Source: Crambe crambe
Taxonomy: Eukaryota; Porifera; Demospongiae; Poecilosclerida; Crambeidae
DNA length: 64,000 nt
Assembly: GCA_963924555.1 (NCBI GenBank)
Contig: OZ004588.1
Location: forward strand, 7,351,205-7,415,204
Direction of reading: 5' to 3'
The notes beneath the pieces were generated by a model. It did no database searches. It was not told the DNA's origin and worked only from the letters and a program-made list of their open reading frames with translations. Positions 24,501 to 36,200 of this stretch are shown here, one piece after another. Numbering within the stretch: position 1 is the stretch's first letter; each line of letters starts with the position of its first letter. Both the position numbers and the translations under genes were made by a program.

Positions 24501-25290
24501 ATCCCCATGACAACGAACAAACAGCAAGTGTGAGTGATCCATTTGCATCAACTCATCTTCTTAAAATGATTTCTCTTTGTCTACACTCTAAACACTAGGG
24601 ATTTTATCATTATTCTGATCTAACTCTTGTAGTGTGCAGTGGACTCTGATTCTCTGGCCCAAGAGTTCACAAGACTAGCGATGGAGCTCAATTTCACTGG
24701 GCCTGATGGTGTTCAGTGCCACATTGAGGCAGAAGACCATCATGAAGAAGGTAAGTTGGAGAGTACGAAGACTAATCCTAGCTACTGCAACCCCCCCCCC
24801 CCCCCCCCCCCAGTAAATTTTACTTCTCTATAGTGCACGACTAATGTTTCTGTAATGACAAAATTATAGGACAAGTAGAGGTGCAGCAAGGTGTGGTGGA
24901 TTTAGCTGACTTAAAGCTTAAAGTCAACAATATGATATAATATACACAATTGGTCACAAGATGTACCAGATGGACATGGGCCTAGCTGGAGAACAAAACA
25001 AAACAACAAAAAACATCAAGATGTTTACTTGACCTTTCTGACCTTTATATAGAAGGAGAGCATCATGAGGAAGATGGACATGAAATGGAGTCCTCTTGTG
25101 GACAGACGTACCACTTTATGAGGGACCTGCTCATCAGGCTCAACTTGACCACACCTTGTTGCCTTGGAGAACATGCAAATGGGACAGATTGCCATGGCGA
25201 TGATGAGCACACACCTGGATCTAGTCTGCAGAAGACACCAATTCCACAAGGTAGGAATGGCTAGATATCCTCTTTATTGTGCATTTCTAA

Positions 25291-25365
<75 letters not shown>

Positions 25366-28235
25366 ACAGCATATGGTTATGGCTTCTTGATGGTAGTTTT
25401 GGTGAGTTTAGCATCCCTACTAGGTCTCCTTCTTCTTCCGTTCCTCAACAACACACGCTTTAAGGAGTATTACAAGTACTTGTATGTGCTGCTGATAGCT
25501 CTGGGTGCCTCTGCCCTCTTCTGTGATGCTATCCTCCACCTCATCCCTGAGGTATGTGCTTGACTACCCTATGGAACTCCTCAATAATATGCTGGCTCTG
25601 TCCCATCACCTTTTTTGTTCGTTTGTTTGTTTATTTATTTGTTTTCATCAGGATGTGCTTTTCTGTTCTGTGTTCACTCCTGAAATTGAGGAACCTTTTT
25701 AATTGGATGTGATCAAAAAAAAAAAAAAAAAAAAAAAAAAGATTGCATGCTCATAATCATCATGTGTGGGTTGGTGGTATTGATTAGGTCACCTCTAAAG
25801 TGGTTTGGGAGGATGGAAAAGGTGTTGAGTGAGAATCTATGCAGAGTTTTAACCGAGTTTCCAATTAGCAGTTCCATTTATGCTGTACATGTTATGACCT
25901 CAATAGAATTAGTTCTCATAAAATTAGCTTATGAAACATTATGTTATGACCTGTTTATATTTCATATTAGGCATTTGGTCTCCATGACCACAGTGCCGCC
26001 ACGGGAGACAGCCATGCCCATTCCATGGAAGAATCTAGTGAGGAGTTGCTTGTTGTTTGGCGGTCTTGTGCAGTGGTGTTGGGGATGTATATCTTCTTAC
26101 TGGTGGAGTTTATGCTACATACTATGAACGTCCATGAGCACAAGCAACCCACCTCCTCTGACCACTCCTCCATCGGTCCAAATAAGGATGAAACGGTGAG
26201 TGCCAGACTAACAGTGAAACCTCTGATATCTCTAAAAGTACCTTTTAACCTTCAACTCTAAAAGTACCTTTTAACCTTCAGTAGTCAGTACCTTTTAACC
26301 TTTTTAATTCAAAAGAGGACAATCTCTCTCCCCAAGTGTGTCCATTAGGCTCCATGAAAACCCTCCATTACATTGTGTAATTACATTGTAGCTACATTGT
26401 AATTACATTAAAGTACATGTACTGGGCTGGAGACAGTTATAATGACATGTGACTAGATCAAGTGTATCTTCTTTTCCAGCATGTAAGACTTAACCCTGTG
26501 GCCAATGGAGGAGAGGAACTGGTCCAGGAAGAGGTCATCGAAGAATCCACCAGTGATGGTGAGAAGTGCACAACATGTCAGCAAAATGCAGACCGTAAGA
26601 TCCCTTTGAAATTGAAATTTCATCCTTAAATGATTTTATTGCTCTGCAGAAAGTAAAAAACTGACTTCTAGCATTCTGCATCCTTCAAGTGAAGAAGTCT
26701 GCCACAAAAAGGAATGCAATGTTAATACTGTGAGTCAACCCTCCAGACTCGATAATGTCCAACTCCTTTCATACCCCTCCTCCCCTCTCCTCCTCCCCTC
26801 TCCTCCCTTTCCCCTTGTCCCCTCTCCTCCTCCTCCCCTCTCCTCCCTTTCCCCCTGTCCCCTCTCCTCCCCTCTCCTCCCTGTACAGAAGACCAATCAT
26901 GGTTGCTGCTCCAAAGTCTGCAACTACATCCGAGCCATAAAGCCTCTAGCCTGGCTCATCATCCTTGGTGATGGACTCCACAACTTTGCAGACGGATTAG
27001 CCTTGGGGGCATCCATCTCCCAAAGCCTCTCTCTTGGGATTGGCACGACCATTGCATTGATCTTCCATGAGATCCCCCACGAGTTGGGGGACTTTGTCAT
27101 CCTCCTCTCCACAGGTATGACGTGGTACGCTGCTCTCTTCTTCAACTTCCTCTCTGCCACGGTGGCCATTGTCGGCTTCTTCATTGGAGTGAGCATTGGT
27201 GCTGTGAGCACAGAAGCTAACTTCTGGATACTGGCTGTGACAGCAGGCGTGTTCCTCTATATCTCATTGGTCGATTTGGTGAGCAAGTCCCTAGCTCTTA
27301 TATAGCCCTCTTTGATTAAGCTTTTTAACTAGAGATGCTTGTATAGCATTAGTTGGGGGAGCAAGCAGCCAGTGGTCATTTACCTCACCTTATGATTATA
27401 TAGCCCCAACAGTGACTTTGTTTTCGATATCTATTCAGGTTGTTAACTGACTTGGTGCATTCCCAATTAGCATTAGAGTGTCTTCTCTGAATCCAGGCTA
27501 GCCTACGGGACTGACGAGAACCCCAGAATGCATGGTAGCACTTCTATTCAGACTCAGTAGTGGCTAGTCTCTCATTATTATGAGCCCTTATTTGCCCTAA
27601 TCTGGCAGCTCTGTGTTCTGCTGACTCTGCTCTCCTTCTGGCTCTCATTTGCTCTGCTCTTGCAGCCTTATCTTCTGCTGACTCTTTACATTCCCTCCTC
27701 CTGGCTCTATCTTTCGCATTTCTTTTGGCTAGTCTTGTTTTTCTCTGTTCTCCTTCTAGTTCTGTCTCTTCATGAAGTCTCACTCTTCTTTGCTGGTCAG
27801 TTTCTAACGGGTGTTCTGGGGCCTCCTTTGCTTGTTTTCTGGTTCTCTGGCTTCCATAATACTCGCTACAATAGTATGCTTATTATGACGTTGCTTAGTA
27901 GCTATTTCATGCACATGCGCATTTTGAGTGACGTACGTGTAACATATAAATATCGCAATTTTCCATTTTGACCAATTAGTGTGGGGCTTCGCTCGCTCGC
28001 CAATAAATGACCTTGGTTGGACAAAGGTCATTACCACTTTATGATTTTCTCTTTTACTTCTCTTGTGATCCTAATGCACCCACAGGTTCCACAGCTGATC
28101 AATATCAAGGAGAATGGCTGCAAGAAGTTTGTTCTCTTCCTGATGATGAACATTGGCTTCTTGATCTCCTTTGCCGTCATGCTTCTCTTGGCAGTCTATG
28201 AAGAACGTCTCAACAATCTTATTCAAATTAAATGA
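18421..28235 (+). CDS. SLC39: LIV-1-type ZIP zinc transporter (SLC39 family)
   Basis: This gene encodes a plasma- or organelle-membrane importer of Zn2+ into the cytosol. Exons 18421-18523, 24432-24529, 24633-24750, 25053-25250, 25370-25551, 25971-26195, 26480-26594, 26650-26729, 26889-27278 and 28086-28235 join in phase to 552 residues. Exon 1 is a signal peptide (MKLTAAGVFLLFLELCLS). The extracellular part is His/Asp-rich (EDPEHHDDDHGHGDPHDN). About eight membrane segments follow. Diagnostic motifs are ILHLIPE, GDGLHNFADGLALGAS and the LIV-1 signature HEIPHELGD. His/Glu residues in the fourth and fifth segments form the metal site. The cytoplasmic loop between segments 3 and 4 is long and acidic. 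The exact subclass (ZIP4/12-like or ZIP6/10-like) is not resolved. Exon 1 is 5.9 kb from the rest; its phase and signal peptide fit. Confidence 0.9.
19809..20396. repeat. Diverged direct repeat pair in ZIP intron 1
   Basis: The stretch around 19809-19903 (ggaatggaagcgctactatt, cctggggcattttggagtgt) recurs at about 20300-20392 in direct orientation. The region between is AT-rich and includes short cacttagaatcacgcctta repeats at about 19955-20005. This is probably transposon debris. Confidence 0.6.
20690..21935 (+). pseudogene. Degenerate DNA-transposon transposase-like sequence
   Basis: Fragments in shifting frames read as one eroded protein: SFDGFYLTRGHYSNNCSATV at about 20963, then a segment with VKEVITDKDSSLNAIYSKFF, TYCANHCVKHQLQK near 21250, and AHRALADVEATVAVLTHPSL near 21598. 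Asp-rich catalytic-looking motifs (SFDGF, TDKDSS) and a CxxHxxKH-like motif suggest an RNase-H-fold transposase of the Mutator/Kolobok kind. The family is uncertain. Stops and frameshifts interrupt it, so it is dead. Confidence 0.55.
21936..24431. other. 3' half of ZIP intron 1, no intact gene
   Basis: On the minus strand 23060-23800 contains several adjacent open fragments (for example ITELWKEQQSFSQTIVDKKE) that may be a second eroded transposon or retrocopy. The family is not recognised. The rest shows nothing coding. Confidence 0.45.
24791..24811. repeat. Poly-C tract
   Basis: About 21 consecutive C residues in a ZIP intron. Confidence 0.9.
25297..25361. repeat. (CT)n microsatellite before a ZIP acceptor
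   Basis: About 32 CT units end 8 bases before the acceptor AG at 25368-25369 and thus act as an extreme polypyrimidine tract for the exon encoding the first two ZIP membrane segments. Confidence 0.9.
27540..28010 (-). pseudogene. Fragment of a mobile-element protein with Arg/Ala/Glu repeats, in a ZIP intron
   Basis: The minus strand encodes, through about 27545-27870, a highly charged helical repeat (RLAKRNAKDRARRRECKESA, AARAEQMRARRRAESAEHRA, ARLGQIRAHNN). Such ARRxxESxEERxARL repeats occur at the N-termini of Helitron-associated and related transposon proteins. It lies entirely inside the intron 27279-28085. A possible promoter (CATATAAATATCG on the plus strand) lies nearby. It is probably a truncated element. 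Confidence 0.45.
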
Positions 28236-28479
28236 AACTGGCCACATGTGTAGGCTGTGACTATCGGTATACTATGCCATTATTTCTAACTTTTTGTAAA
28301 CCATGCATACTATGATAATTATTATTTCTTTTTTGAAAAAGACACAAATCTCATACAATTAGCTAGTAATTAAAAAAGACCTTGATTATGATACAAATAT
28401 GATTAATGATGGACTAAATAACTTGTTACATTTATATATAGTGTGCATGGTTTCTTTCACAGCAAGTGCAGATGAGTGT

Positions 28480-29276
28480 TCATGGCTTCTTTGGTGGGAG
28501 GATATCGTAGTCGTTCTCATTTGCTTCTGTGAGGTTCTCTTTGGAGTCACTAGTTGCACTAAGGAGAGGAGAGAGAGAGAGAGAGAGAGAGTTGAAGTCT
28601 TGAAACTAAACTGTGACACCAATTAAGAGTGTGGCTACTCCACAGAGAGCTAGCTAAGGGGCAAAGAGGAGGGATATTAATTCTAACTAACTTACACTTT
28701 GTTAGTAGTGACATTCTGATAAATATCGTCAGATTCAGTATAACTGCAGAATAAAAAAAGATGGTAAGTGTCCATTGATATCCATAGTTAATCATTCCCA
28801 CCTCAGAAGAACTGGGGATGCCTTAGGTGGTCTTGCTGGAGGCACAGCAGAGGAGGTGGCGCTGTTCTCTATCAGGTTGTCAGTTGAAGACATCATATCA
28901 TTCTTTGCAGTCCCATTCCTTCCTGCCTCAGCATCCATTGGTATCATCTGCATAGCTCGCTCCTTCTTCCTGCATATCATGTGATCAAGTCATGTGATTG
29001 CAATGTCAATGAGCTAAGTCGTGTGACATTACACCTTACATCTTAAATACCATCAACCACAATGCTAGCGAATTAGCTAGCAAGGGTAGCCTCGTACCCA
29101 CCGATATGCCCCCCCTTCTCCAAGGCTTATAGTGTTGGCCACTCACTTTGCTTGTTTCTGCTTGTGCTCGTCAACTCTGTTCCTCACCACTAGCAACAAA
29201 ACGACCACCAGCACCACAATCAAAGCGAGACCTAGCAAAGCTCCTATCACTCCTCCTACTATACCACCTACACTCC
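28480..29276 (-). CDS. Gene B transmembrane exon and cytoplasmic tail exons
   Basis: Exon 29276-29147 encodes a Gly/Val/Leu-rich membrane helix (GGVIGALLGLALIVVLVVVL) followed by RNRVDEHKQKQAK. The tail exons 28969-28802, 28743-28696 and 28558-28480 encode VPPARPPKASPVLL, SYTESDDIYQNVTTNKV and ENDYDILPPKKP then stop. YQNV fits a Grb2-type pYxN motif, PARPPK fits class II SH3 (PxxPxK), and YDIL is a YxxI/L motif. Reading on past 28802 without splicing gives a short RWE stop, but the donor gtgggaa and in-phase downstream exons favour the spliced form. Confidence 0.75.
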
Positions 29277-30167
29277 CTGCATGACAATAGTACAGAAACC
29301 ATGACAATAGTACGGAAACCATGACAATAGTACAGAAACCATGACAATAGTACAGAAACCATGACAACAGTACAGAAACCAAGACAACACATTTCTCAGA
29401 AAGTGAACACAATCAACACATACAGGTTATTTGATCACATCAATGAAAATAAACAAACAAACAAACAAACAATAATCTTGTGACTCACCTGGATTATTTT
29501 GGCCATCTCCGACATTCGCTGGGCGTGGCTCAGTGTTTTCAGCGGTGATGGCAGAGACAGTGAAGCCACTCTGGGCCAGTGCCCTGCGAGCATCCTTTCC
29601 TTCCAAGTCCTTGACAGAGTCCAGCGCATCCACAGGCTCATTGGTGGAGGCATCCACCAACACTACTCTCACCTTCGCACTATAACAACAAAATCAAATT
29701 TTCAAAAGATTTCTATTTTTGGTGAGTAGAGTGCAATCTCTTAAAGGACAGGACAAACCTCTCAACAAAGGATAATCTACAAAATAACATCCAAAAGAGG
29801 ACAACCACTCAACAAAGAGGCTGGGTCTCCATTATTCAGAGGTTTCTACTTGGTGGTATGAATTTTTGTGGGGTTAACGTTAACAGACAAATTTCTGGTA
29901 CTCACTCAACACTAGAAGGGGATGGGGGACTGGTGGGCGGAGTCATGAACTCCTCTCCGAGGGGAAGCCTGCAACGTGTGACCACGCCCAACTCGAATAA
30001 GTATGAGCAGAGACGTTGTTGGGCTTCGGGGGTTGGTTGTTGCTCCCCCTGGGGACAGATCCACAGGAGCACCATGTCGTTCTCTGAGAGAATGAAGCGA
30101 GGCTCGCACACAGTTGTCAGGCGTACCTCTGTCTGTCTCCTTCTTCTCCTCCTCTGAGTGTTCCTCT

Positions 30168-30201
<34 letters not shown>

Positions 30202-33200
30202 GAGAGAGAATGATTAAATGAGATTTCTGAGGGTTGGTGACTTTACTAACTTGAAGTTCTTGTTCTATGAAAACTTGAATGAGATCGTTGAGTCGGCCGA
30301 TGTCAATTTTAGCCCCACCCACAACGAGAGAGGAATTACGATCGGGAACAATACACTTGTAGCCTGGAGCAGTAAATATCTCCACACACGATTCATCTGA
30401 ATAAAGAAAGATGCATCATTCATTCATTCTGCAGCTAGCCAAGTTTAAAATAAGGACACCTCTCTAATCAGGATACCTCTCTAATCAGGACACCTCTCTA
30501 ATCAGGACACCTCTCTAATCAGGACACCTCTCTAATCAGGACACCTCTCAATCAGGACACCTCTCTAATCAGGACACCTCTCTAATCAGGACACCTCTCT
30601 AATCAGGACTCCTCTCTAATCAGGACACCTCTCTAATCAGGACACATTTTTTTGGTCCTAAAAGTGTGGAGTCCCATTAGTTATGACGGTCCACACACCT
30701 GGGTTAGTGCAGTTGTTCTGGGTGGTGCAGACATCAGTGAACTGGCACCTTCGTCCCGTGCGACCTGGGTTGCAACTGCAGTTGAAGGACCCTCGGATGT
30801 TCATACATTGTCCCTCTCCCCCACATGGATCTACAGTTAATAGCATTAATTAAATTCATGATGACAGGGCAGGAGGGAGGGGGGAAGGGGAGGGGCAGGA
30901 GAGAGGAGGGGCTTGAAGGAGGGAGGGCAGGAGGGGGAGGGGAAGGGGAGGATAGGAGGACATTTTTCACCTTGGTCACATTCGTTCTCATCCACTGAGC
31001 AATTGACCCCTGTGTATCCTTGCTGACACCTGCATTCGTAGCCTCCTGTGACGTTCATGTTGAGGAGACAACTCCCACCGTTCTGACAGGGGGAGGGGCT
31101 ACAAGGTGAGAGTTCACAGAGTCCAGATCCTTCCACAGCGGTCACCATGGCACGCTGATTGGTCAGTGTGGTCAAGGCCGACTCCAGCTTCCTGGGGTCA
31201 AAGATCTGACAACTGCCATCTTCTTTGGGGTTGTTGATGTTGTTCAAGTCCAACTCAAGAACATTGAAAGAATCTGCAGGAGAAATGGACAATAAGGAGT
31301 CGAGGTGAAGCAGTCACATAAACACTCTTAAGCTAGCATTGCACTATAATCATTGTTGTTGTTTTTGTTGTTGTTGTTGTTGTTATTGTTAAGACTCACT
31401 GTATACAGTCAAACGTGTTGATGAGCTGTTCCTTCCTGCCTCATTAGTCGCTACACACATGTACATGCCGGCCTTGCTGGGGTCCACATCCTCCACAGAT
31501 AACATCCCTCCATTCACCACCTGCTGTGTCCCTGCGTACCACTCTACCGTGGGTGGGGGTATCCCTGTTGCCAAGCAGTCAAGCATTGCCGTGGAGCCTT
31601 GAGAAGCTGCTACATTGAGTGGTGCCGATATGATCGTGGGGATCACTACATTGCAGATAAGAAGGTAAAGGATAAGAGATTGAAAATATTCTTGTAATGG
31701 GTCATTATCACCACAACCTATATTTGTTGAGTGGGGCATGATATACGACACTATTCTGGTAAAGGATTGTTATTATCACAACCTACCTTGAATGGTAGCA
31801 GTGGCTGCAGAGGATTGGAGACTACCGGCCTGAGAGGTGACCTTGCAGGCATACTCTCCTGCATCACTGAATTGGACCTCTGTATCCGAATAGGTAATCT
31901 GTAGTCTCATGTCCGTGACCGATTGAGAGGGCGTGATGATGGTCCCGTTATGCACCCATTGGTACGTCAGTGGACTGTTGCGCAACACCACACACGACAA
32001 CATGAAGCTGGCTCCGAGCACTATGGGCAGAGATGAAGGAGATATTTCAACTGAACAGAGAAGGAAAGCTGATACTTGACCGTTGTTGGGATCAATCGTA
32101 TACATCTGCAGTTGGCATGGAGACTCAAAACTCACAGAAATATTCGTCATTGAGCTTCTCGAAGGGGAGCCATTATCCGTGGCGATCACTTCTACCTGAG
32201 TCTCTGTGTTGGAGTCTTGCTGGAAGGTCCTGCCAATGGAGAAAGTGAAGGTCCCATTCTGTCCCAAATCTAAGTCACGAGCAGTGACGGTGAGAAACTG
32301 TTGCGTGTGACGTTGAATTGCGTCCACCGTGAACCGGAAAGCGTAAGGTTCATTGGAAAATTGAGGAGCATTGTCGTTGACATCCAAAAGTCTGATCACC
32401 ACACGTCTTGTTGAGAACAGGCCAGCTAAATCCGTGGCTTGAATGTTGATCACATGAACTGGAGTGCTGTCCCTATCGAGGGGGGCTGTGGTCCGGATCT
32501 CACCGGTGGTGGAGTTCACTCTGAAAAGATTACTCAGGGACGTCAAGGAATATCTGATTGGAGGTTGGTTACCAGTAGCGATCGTGTCCGAGTCATCTGC
32601 TTCGCATCGTACCACGAGTGTGTCCACTGGTACATCTTCAAGTATTACTGAGTTACAAGATGAACCTGAAAAGAATGGTGGAATTTCATCCACGTTATAG
32701 ATCTCCAAAGTCACAAGAGCAGTTGCCATTCTTCGGGGGACACCCTGGTCGCTAGCGGTGACGGTAACATTGATTTGAGTTGCACTTTCAAAGTCGAAAT
32801 CATTTAAGTTCCTGAGGACACCAGTCTGGGGATCAATGGTGAATATTGTGGTGATTCTTGAGCTCTCAACGTTGGTGAACGTGTCAGAATCGTCAACAAT
32901 GATGCTATACCGTACTTCACCATTCAACCCTTTATCAGCATCAGTGGCAAACACTGTGACGATATTAGTCAAAGGAATAGTAGCTTCGGAGAGGCGTCTA
33001 CGATAAACAGACATGTTAAATACTGGACTATTATCATTCACGTCGATGATACTTAGATTCCCCATGACATTTGAGCTTCGTGATGACGGCGTTCCCATGT
33101 CAGTGGCTCTGATGTTGAAGGTGTAAAATGGCTGCAATTCGCAGTCCAGAGGTCCAGAGGTTGTAATGCTTCCTGTGGCAGTATTGATGGTGAATGGATT

Positions 33201-36200
33201 TGAATTTCCAGCGTTGTTTGTTAACGTGAAAGAGTAAACGATGGCTCCATTGGTACCTAAATCAGAGTCCGTGGCGGAAGCCTCGAAGACGGGCTGATTA
33301 GCAGGAAGATTCTCCTGGAGCATATTTGAGAAATTCTGACTGGAGAAGGTAGGTGTGTTATCGTTAATGTCTTCCAGAGTGATCTCATAGTTCCTCACAC
33401 TCCTCATGGATGGTGAGCCATTGTCCTGCGCTGAGATCTGTACGGTGATCCTGGACTGAGGTGGCTGGAAGACTTGAGTCAGTTGCTCCCGGTCCAGAAC
33501 TATTCCAGTTGTGATCTCACCATTCTGGGAATTGAGAACGAAGTTTTCCGTCCGGGAATCTTGCTGGACAAAGGCATATGTCACCACGGCATCTCGATCT
33601 CCATCAGTCGCCGAGACTTGGCCAACTCGTATTCCTGCTCTCTCCTCTTCGCGGATGGAGAAGGCAGTCGGGCCACTGAAGACAGGTGCGAATTCATTCA
33701 CGTCTAAGACATTGACAGTAAGGGATGCCATCGCAGTCTGCTGACCATCTGAAGCTAAAATACCAAGTGTGTACCTAGTGGTCGTTTCGTAATCCAAGCT
33801 CTGTACGAGAGTGATTCTGCCACGTGTTGAGTCGATTGTAAATCTTCCTTCTCTATTTCCTGAAGTGATGCTGAAAGTGACTGGCATTTGATCTGGGTCC
33901 AAGGCTTGGAAGACGGCTATGAGAGTTCCATTGGAAGCAGCCTCTGAGACCTCCACCTCCTGTTCCCCCGTGATAGTTGGAGGGTTTTCATTGACGTTTT
34001 CCACCGTGACGGACACACTAGCCGTTGCACTCAAGCTGGGATTACCTCCATCGGTAGCTGCAACCACTAAAGAATAAGAACGAGTAGTCTCGAAATCAAG
34101 CGAGTCGACCAATCGTATGCTTCCGTTTGATGAGCCAATGCTGAATCTGTTGGTACTATCCCCACTCCTGATGGAGTATACAATATTAGAGTTTGGTGTG
34201 TTTGGTTCATCTGCATCAGAAGCAAGTACTTGGATCACTTCTGATGTCGTTTGTAGGTCCTCTCGAACGCTTACTGAGTAAGAGGTAGGGAAGAAGACAG
34301 GCGGGTTGTCATTTTCATCTCTGACCCTGATGGACACAGTGGCTCTTGCACTACGACGTAATGGAGTCCCACGGTCCCGCGCCTCTACCACTAAATCAAA
34401 CGACTGGACCCTTTCTCTATCGATGTTATTACGGACGGTTATTCTACCATTCGATCGACCAATACTGAAAGAGTTGTTGAAATTTCCACCTCTAATGAAG
34501 TAATCCACCACGCCATGGTCGCCCAAGTCAGCATCTGTTGCCATAACAGGAATTACGAGTGTATTAGCATCTGAGTTCTCAAGCACAGTAGTGTTGTATG
34601 GAGTGTTTTGAAAAATTGGAGTATTATCGTTGACGTTGATGATCTGAATGGTGGTTCTCGCTGTTGCTCGTTGTGTGGAGCCAGGATTCAAAGCTGTAAC
34701 TGTTATATCATAAGATTGTCGAGTTTCAAAGTCGATGTTTCCAGTCAGAGTGAGAATTCCGGTTGCTCCCAAAGTGAATGGTAAGTTACTTGGAGCAAGG
34801 GAGAAAGAGATGACTGCGTTAGCACCTATGTCAGCATCTGTGGCTATGTATTGCGTTATCTGGAATCCTGTTCGAGCGTCTTCGCTGACACGAACGGTCT
34901 GTGGGGCGACTGTGAAGACAGGAGGGTTATCATTTGCATCAGTAACTACGATCCGAACATTAGTATTGATGGTGAAGGCACACCTGCCAGGGCAACCATC
35001 AGTAACTCGAAGCTCTAAGTTATAATTGTCTTCGTCCTCTCGGTCAAGTGCTTGTGTGGCCCTGATATTGCCTGACCCATCAACAGAGAAGCGAGAACTG
35101 GGAGTTGAGAACCCATATGTCAGGGTTCCATTTGGAGTGGCGCTGGAGTCAGGGTCTGAGGCTTGAACTCGTCCTACGATCACATTTTGAGCGTTATTTT
35201 CTGCGATGGTGAAACGGCAGGAATTAGTCAGCGCACAGGGTGTGGTGAACATGTGACGTTCATTGATATCAAGGACACGAATACTTACTGCCATTTCTTC
35301 AGAGACAGTATCACTTGCCGCCCTCACACGGAAAGAGTAGCTTGGTATCCTCTCAAAATCCAAGGCGCGTGCTACTGTCAATGCTCCCGTATTCATGTTG
35401 ATATTAAAGTCGGTAACAGTGCCAACGAAAGAATACAGGATTCTACCGACCCCTCCTGTTGCGATCACACTCGCTATGGAAGTCCCCAGAGGTGTTCCTT
35501 CGGGCACTGCCAGTGGTCCCAGGTTCCTGAATGAAATCATGCTGCTGATGACTCGAATGTTGATACGAATCCTTGCCCTCTGGCAATCGGCTCTAACGTT
35601 CTCTGCCTGGACTGTGATGTTATGAGTGCGCTGAGATCTGAAGGCATTTGCATTAATGATAGAGATAAGGCCATTCGTGTTCACAGAAAAGATTCGAGCT
35701 CCATTACCTTCAATGATGCTGTAACGATAACTGCAAAACACCAAACAAAAACAAACAAACAAACAAACAAATAAACAGATGAAAAGTGGCCATCAGCGAG
35801 GTCTCTCTCTCTCTCATTTCTTTTCACAGAATCTTTTCTGCTTTAGCTTTATTGGCTATATCTTTATTAGACTTACCTGTTTCGTAGTCCATCTGCTGTG
35901 AGGTTAGCACGGATATTATAAATGACGTTGCCATTTTGGACTGAATCCAATACATCGATGAAGACGTCAGCAGGGTCAAAGAGCTGGTCCCACACTATCA
36001 GGGTGAAGGTATCAGACATACCTTGACCCTGAACACCAATGTACACCACCTGCAAGAAAGGAATTCTTAAATGACATATGCCATTGAGTCTAGACATCAC
36101 ACTGAATACATAGATTCACATTTGAGTGTTTTGATTTACATATGAGTGTTCGTAAAAAGGCCATTTTCCAGGAGTTTCCCAAGTCTATAAGCAAATTTTG

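Noticed and set aside
28792-28801. Stop codon at 28792 as the end of hedgling B (tail ending VLLRWE)
   Set aside because: A donor at 28801 and two in-phase downstream exons with strong acceptors give a more plausible tail. It is retained only as an unspliced alternative.
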